From the NCBI RefSeq assembly GCF_000146185.1, contig NC_012778.1, forward strand, positions 1,309,001-1,373,000: 64,000 bases of DNA, written 5' to 3'. The notes under the pieces were generated by a model that was given only the letters and a program-made list of their open reading frames with translations, did not search any database and was not told where the DNA came from. This document shows positions 62,963 to 64,000 of the stretch, one piece after another. Source of the DNA: [Eubacterium] eligens ATCC 27750. Its GTDB lineage: Bacteria; Bacillota; Clostridia; Lachnospirales; Lachnospiraceae. Numbering within the stretch: the first letter of the stretch is position 1; every line of letters begins with the position of its first letter. Position numbers and translations under genes: made by a program.

Positions 62963-63296
62963 TCTGATAAACTTCTATCTTAAACTGGTCTTCAGAATTA
63001 ATTCCAACGAATCTGCATCCATAGGTTGTCTCTATTTCTCCAAGATTCTCCATTCTGATTACTTCAATAACCGCTTCAAATGATTCACCATTAGATAATC
63101 TAATATCAGTATCATAATATGTGTTAAGCCTGAATTCATAATCTGACTTGAATGCAATTCCATCTTTAGATATATTAATAACATTAACAGTAACTGTGTC
63201 ACCTGAGTATCCTGTTACATATTTATCATCAAGCTGTCTTAATGAAATAGTAACATCAATATCTGTTCTTTTTGACCTTCTTTTTTCAATCCCCAT
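62937..63296 (-). CDS. PilZ-domain protein (putative c-di-GMP receptor)
   Basis: The 119-residue protein is a single PilZ domain. The c-di-GMP-binding motifs are present: KRRSKRTDIDV (RxxxR) and VINISKDGIAFKS (D/NxSxxG). PilZ proteins bind c-di-GMP and alter a partner such as a flagellar or polysaccharide machine. A riboswitch for the same messenger is at 36500-36611. The gene is single, with a promoter at 63354-63382 and rnpB directly after it. Confidence 0.9.
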   Translation of the reverse strand: MGIEKRRSKRTDIDVTISLRQLDDKYVTGYSGDTVTVNVINISKDGIAFKSDYEFRLNTYYDTDIRLSNGESFEAVIEVIRMENLGEIETTYGCRFVGINSEDQFKIEVYQIVYESNNN

Positions 63297-63353
63297 GATT
63301 ACCCTCTGTTATAAACAGGTGCTCTGCCTGTCCTTCTTCATTTAATCTACTTA

Positions 63354-63382
63354 ATGATAACATTAACTTATGCGAAGTTCAA
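63354..63382 (-). promoter_or_regulatory. Predicted promoter of the PilZ gene
   Basis: TTGAAC, 17 bases, TATCAT on the minus strand, about 58 bases before the ATG. Confidence 0.7.
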
Positions 63383-63456
63383 ATATATTTTATATATACT
63401 TTTATTGCTTTATATTTTGTATCGTGTTAAAATATTTTTGTTACCGCTCCCTGATT

Positions 63457-63521
63457 GGAACAGAACCCCCTCGGCGTAAACGGCACCGAGGGGGTTCGTC
63501 TGTGTTCATGAGTCATTTTAC
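63457..63521 (-). ncRNA. Candidate small structured RNA or leader upstream of the PilZ gene
   Basis: Downstream of the promoter at 63528-63556 the RNA would start with a TGAGT/ACTCA hairpin (about 63509-63524) and then a 12-bp GC-rich stem GAACCCCCTCGG/CCGAGGGGGTTC (63463-63497) with an outer pairing GAACA/TGTTC. There is no clear U-tract after it. It could be an sRNA, a 5' leader of the PilZ gene, or simply the queA terminator. Confidence 0.4.
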
Positions 63522-63527
63522 TCATTT

Positions 63528-63556
63528 AATATATCATTTTTTATTTTTATGTGCAA
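63528..63556 (-). promoter_or_regulatory. Predicted promoter between queA and the PilZ gene
   Basis: TTGCAC, 17 bases, TATATT on the minus strand, starting about 25 bases after the queA stop codon. Confidence 0.65.
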
Positions 63557-63579
63557 GTCTTTTCTATAAATATATATTA

Positions 63580-64000
63580 TTATTTAATAAACATAGCATC
63601 TCCAAAGCTGAAGAATCTGTATTTCTCCTGCACCGCAACTTCATATGCATGAAGTACATGTTCTCTTCCAGCAAGCGCCGACACAAGCATAACAAGTGTT
63701 GATTCTGGAAGATGGAAATTAGTTATAAGACAATCGATTGCCTTGAACTTATATCCCGGATATATGAATATCTCTGTCCATCCACTCTTGGCTGGAATTG
63801 TTCCATCTTCAAGCGCAACAGATTCAAGTGTTCTCGTACTTGTTGTTCCGACAGCAATTACCCTTCCACCATTCTTTCTTGTATTATTAATCATGTCTGC
63901 TGCTTCCTGTGTAACAACATAAAACTCCGAATGCATATGATGGTCAAGAATATTCTCTACCTTGACAGGTCTGAATGTTCCAAGTCCCACATGAAGTGTT
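63580..64000 (-). CDS. queA: S-adenosylmethionine:tRNA ribosyltransferase-isomerase, C-terminal part
   Basis: The frame continues beyond the right edge; about 140 C-terminal residues are seen. QueA transfers the ribosyl group of SAM to 7-aminomethyl-7-deazaguanine in tRNA, forming epoxyqueuosine. Diagnostic: [55 protein letters not shown] and [12 protein letters not shown]. The N-terminal start is outside the window. Confidence 0.95.
   Translation of the reverse strand, partial: TLHVGLGTFRPVKVENILDHHMHSEFYVVTQEAADMINNTRKNGGRVIAVGTTSTRTLESVALEDGTIPAKSGWTEIFIYPGYKFKAIDCLITNFHLPESTLVMLVSALAGREHVLHAYEVAVQEKYRFFSFGDAMFIK

Overview
The window looks like chromosomal core sequence from a low-GC, Gram-positive anaerobe of the class Clostridia, most likely family Lachnospiraceae. 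Lachnospira / Eubacterium eligens-type is my guess and is not proven here. Support: AT-rich codon use, TTG and GTG starts with strong GGAGG sites, two T-box leaders, a perfect CIRCE operator, the sporulation factor SigG with a YlmC/YmxH protein, class A RNase P RNA, DUF1540- and DUF6465-type proteins, and a tRNA-Thr with U73. I see no prophage, CRISPR array, transposase or plasmid gene.

Layout. 1-4403 (minus): PTS enzyme I (cut by the window edge), membrane GDPD phosphodiesterase, CmpB-type membrane protein and NADP-isocitrate dehydrogenase; asnB (4585-6429, plus) is divergent from the last. 6510-19667 (minus): a displaced trpD, a FliB-like methylase, YbaK, MurI, a 55-residue orphan gene, the homocysteine methyltransferase/MTHFR fusion, a purine permease, MscL, two HAD phosphatases, a PrsA-like protein, NadE and a tiny lipoprotein. 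19733-29195: PAS protein, valS with its T-box, HypA, a 922-residue Fe-S flavoprotein, MATE pump, CarD, a histone-like protein and an HPr variant. 29303-35477: the trp operon (E-G-C-F-B-A plus an unknown tail gene, without trpD) behind a Trp T-box. 35488-36640: two small membrane-protein genes, perhaps with a 41-codon leader ORF, behind a c-di-GMP-I riboswitch. 36849-43354: TepA-like protease, radical SAM protein, GPH symporter, a glycogen-debranching-enzyme homologue without its catalytic residues, a TPR protein and a HAD phosphatase. 43460-51768: tRNA-Thr, a 62-bp tandem repeat, GH25 lysozyme, DHH phosphoesterase, an ABC transporter lacking a binding protein, htpG behind CIRCE, signal peptidase I and a DUF1540 protein. 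51972-55443 (minus): nrdR-yqeG-aroE-aroK-aroQ-efp. 55556-57750 (plus): sigG, ylmC/ymxH, lactonase. 57810-64000 (minus): pyrI, pyrB, trpS, MATE pump, VanZ protein, rnpB, PilZ protein and the 3' end of queA.

Themes. Aromatic metabolism recurs: aroE/K/Q, the trp operon, trpD and trpS, with RNA-level control by the Trp T-box. Cyclic-di-GMP signalling appears twice, as the riboswitch at 36434-36640 and the PilZ protein at 62937-63296. The most novel-looking signals are: (i) a ~130-bp dispersed structured repeat, present twice (22798-22928 and 51795-51920), whose helices are kept by compensatory changes and whose copies both abut the U-tract of a minus-strand terminator; (ii) the c-di-GMP riboswitch and the uncharacterised membrane genes it appears to control; (iii) the debranching-enzyme-like pseudoenzyme in a carbohydrate operon; and (iv) an HPr paralogue with an altered phosphorylation-site motif.
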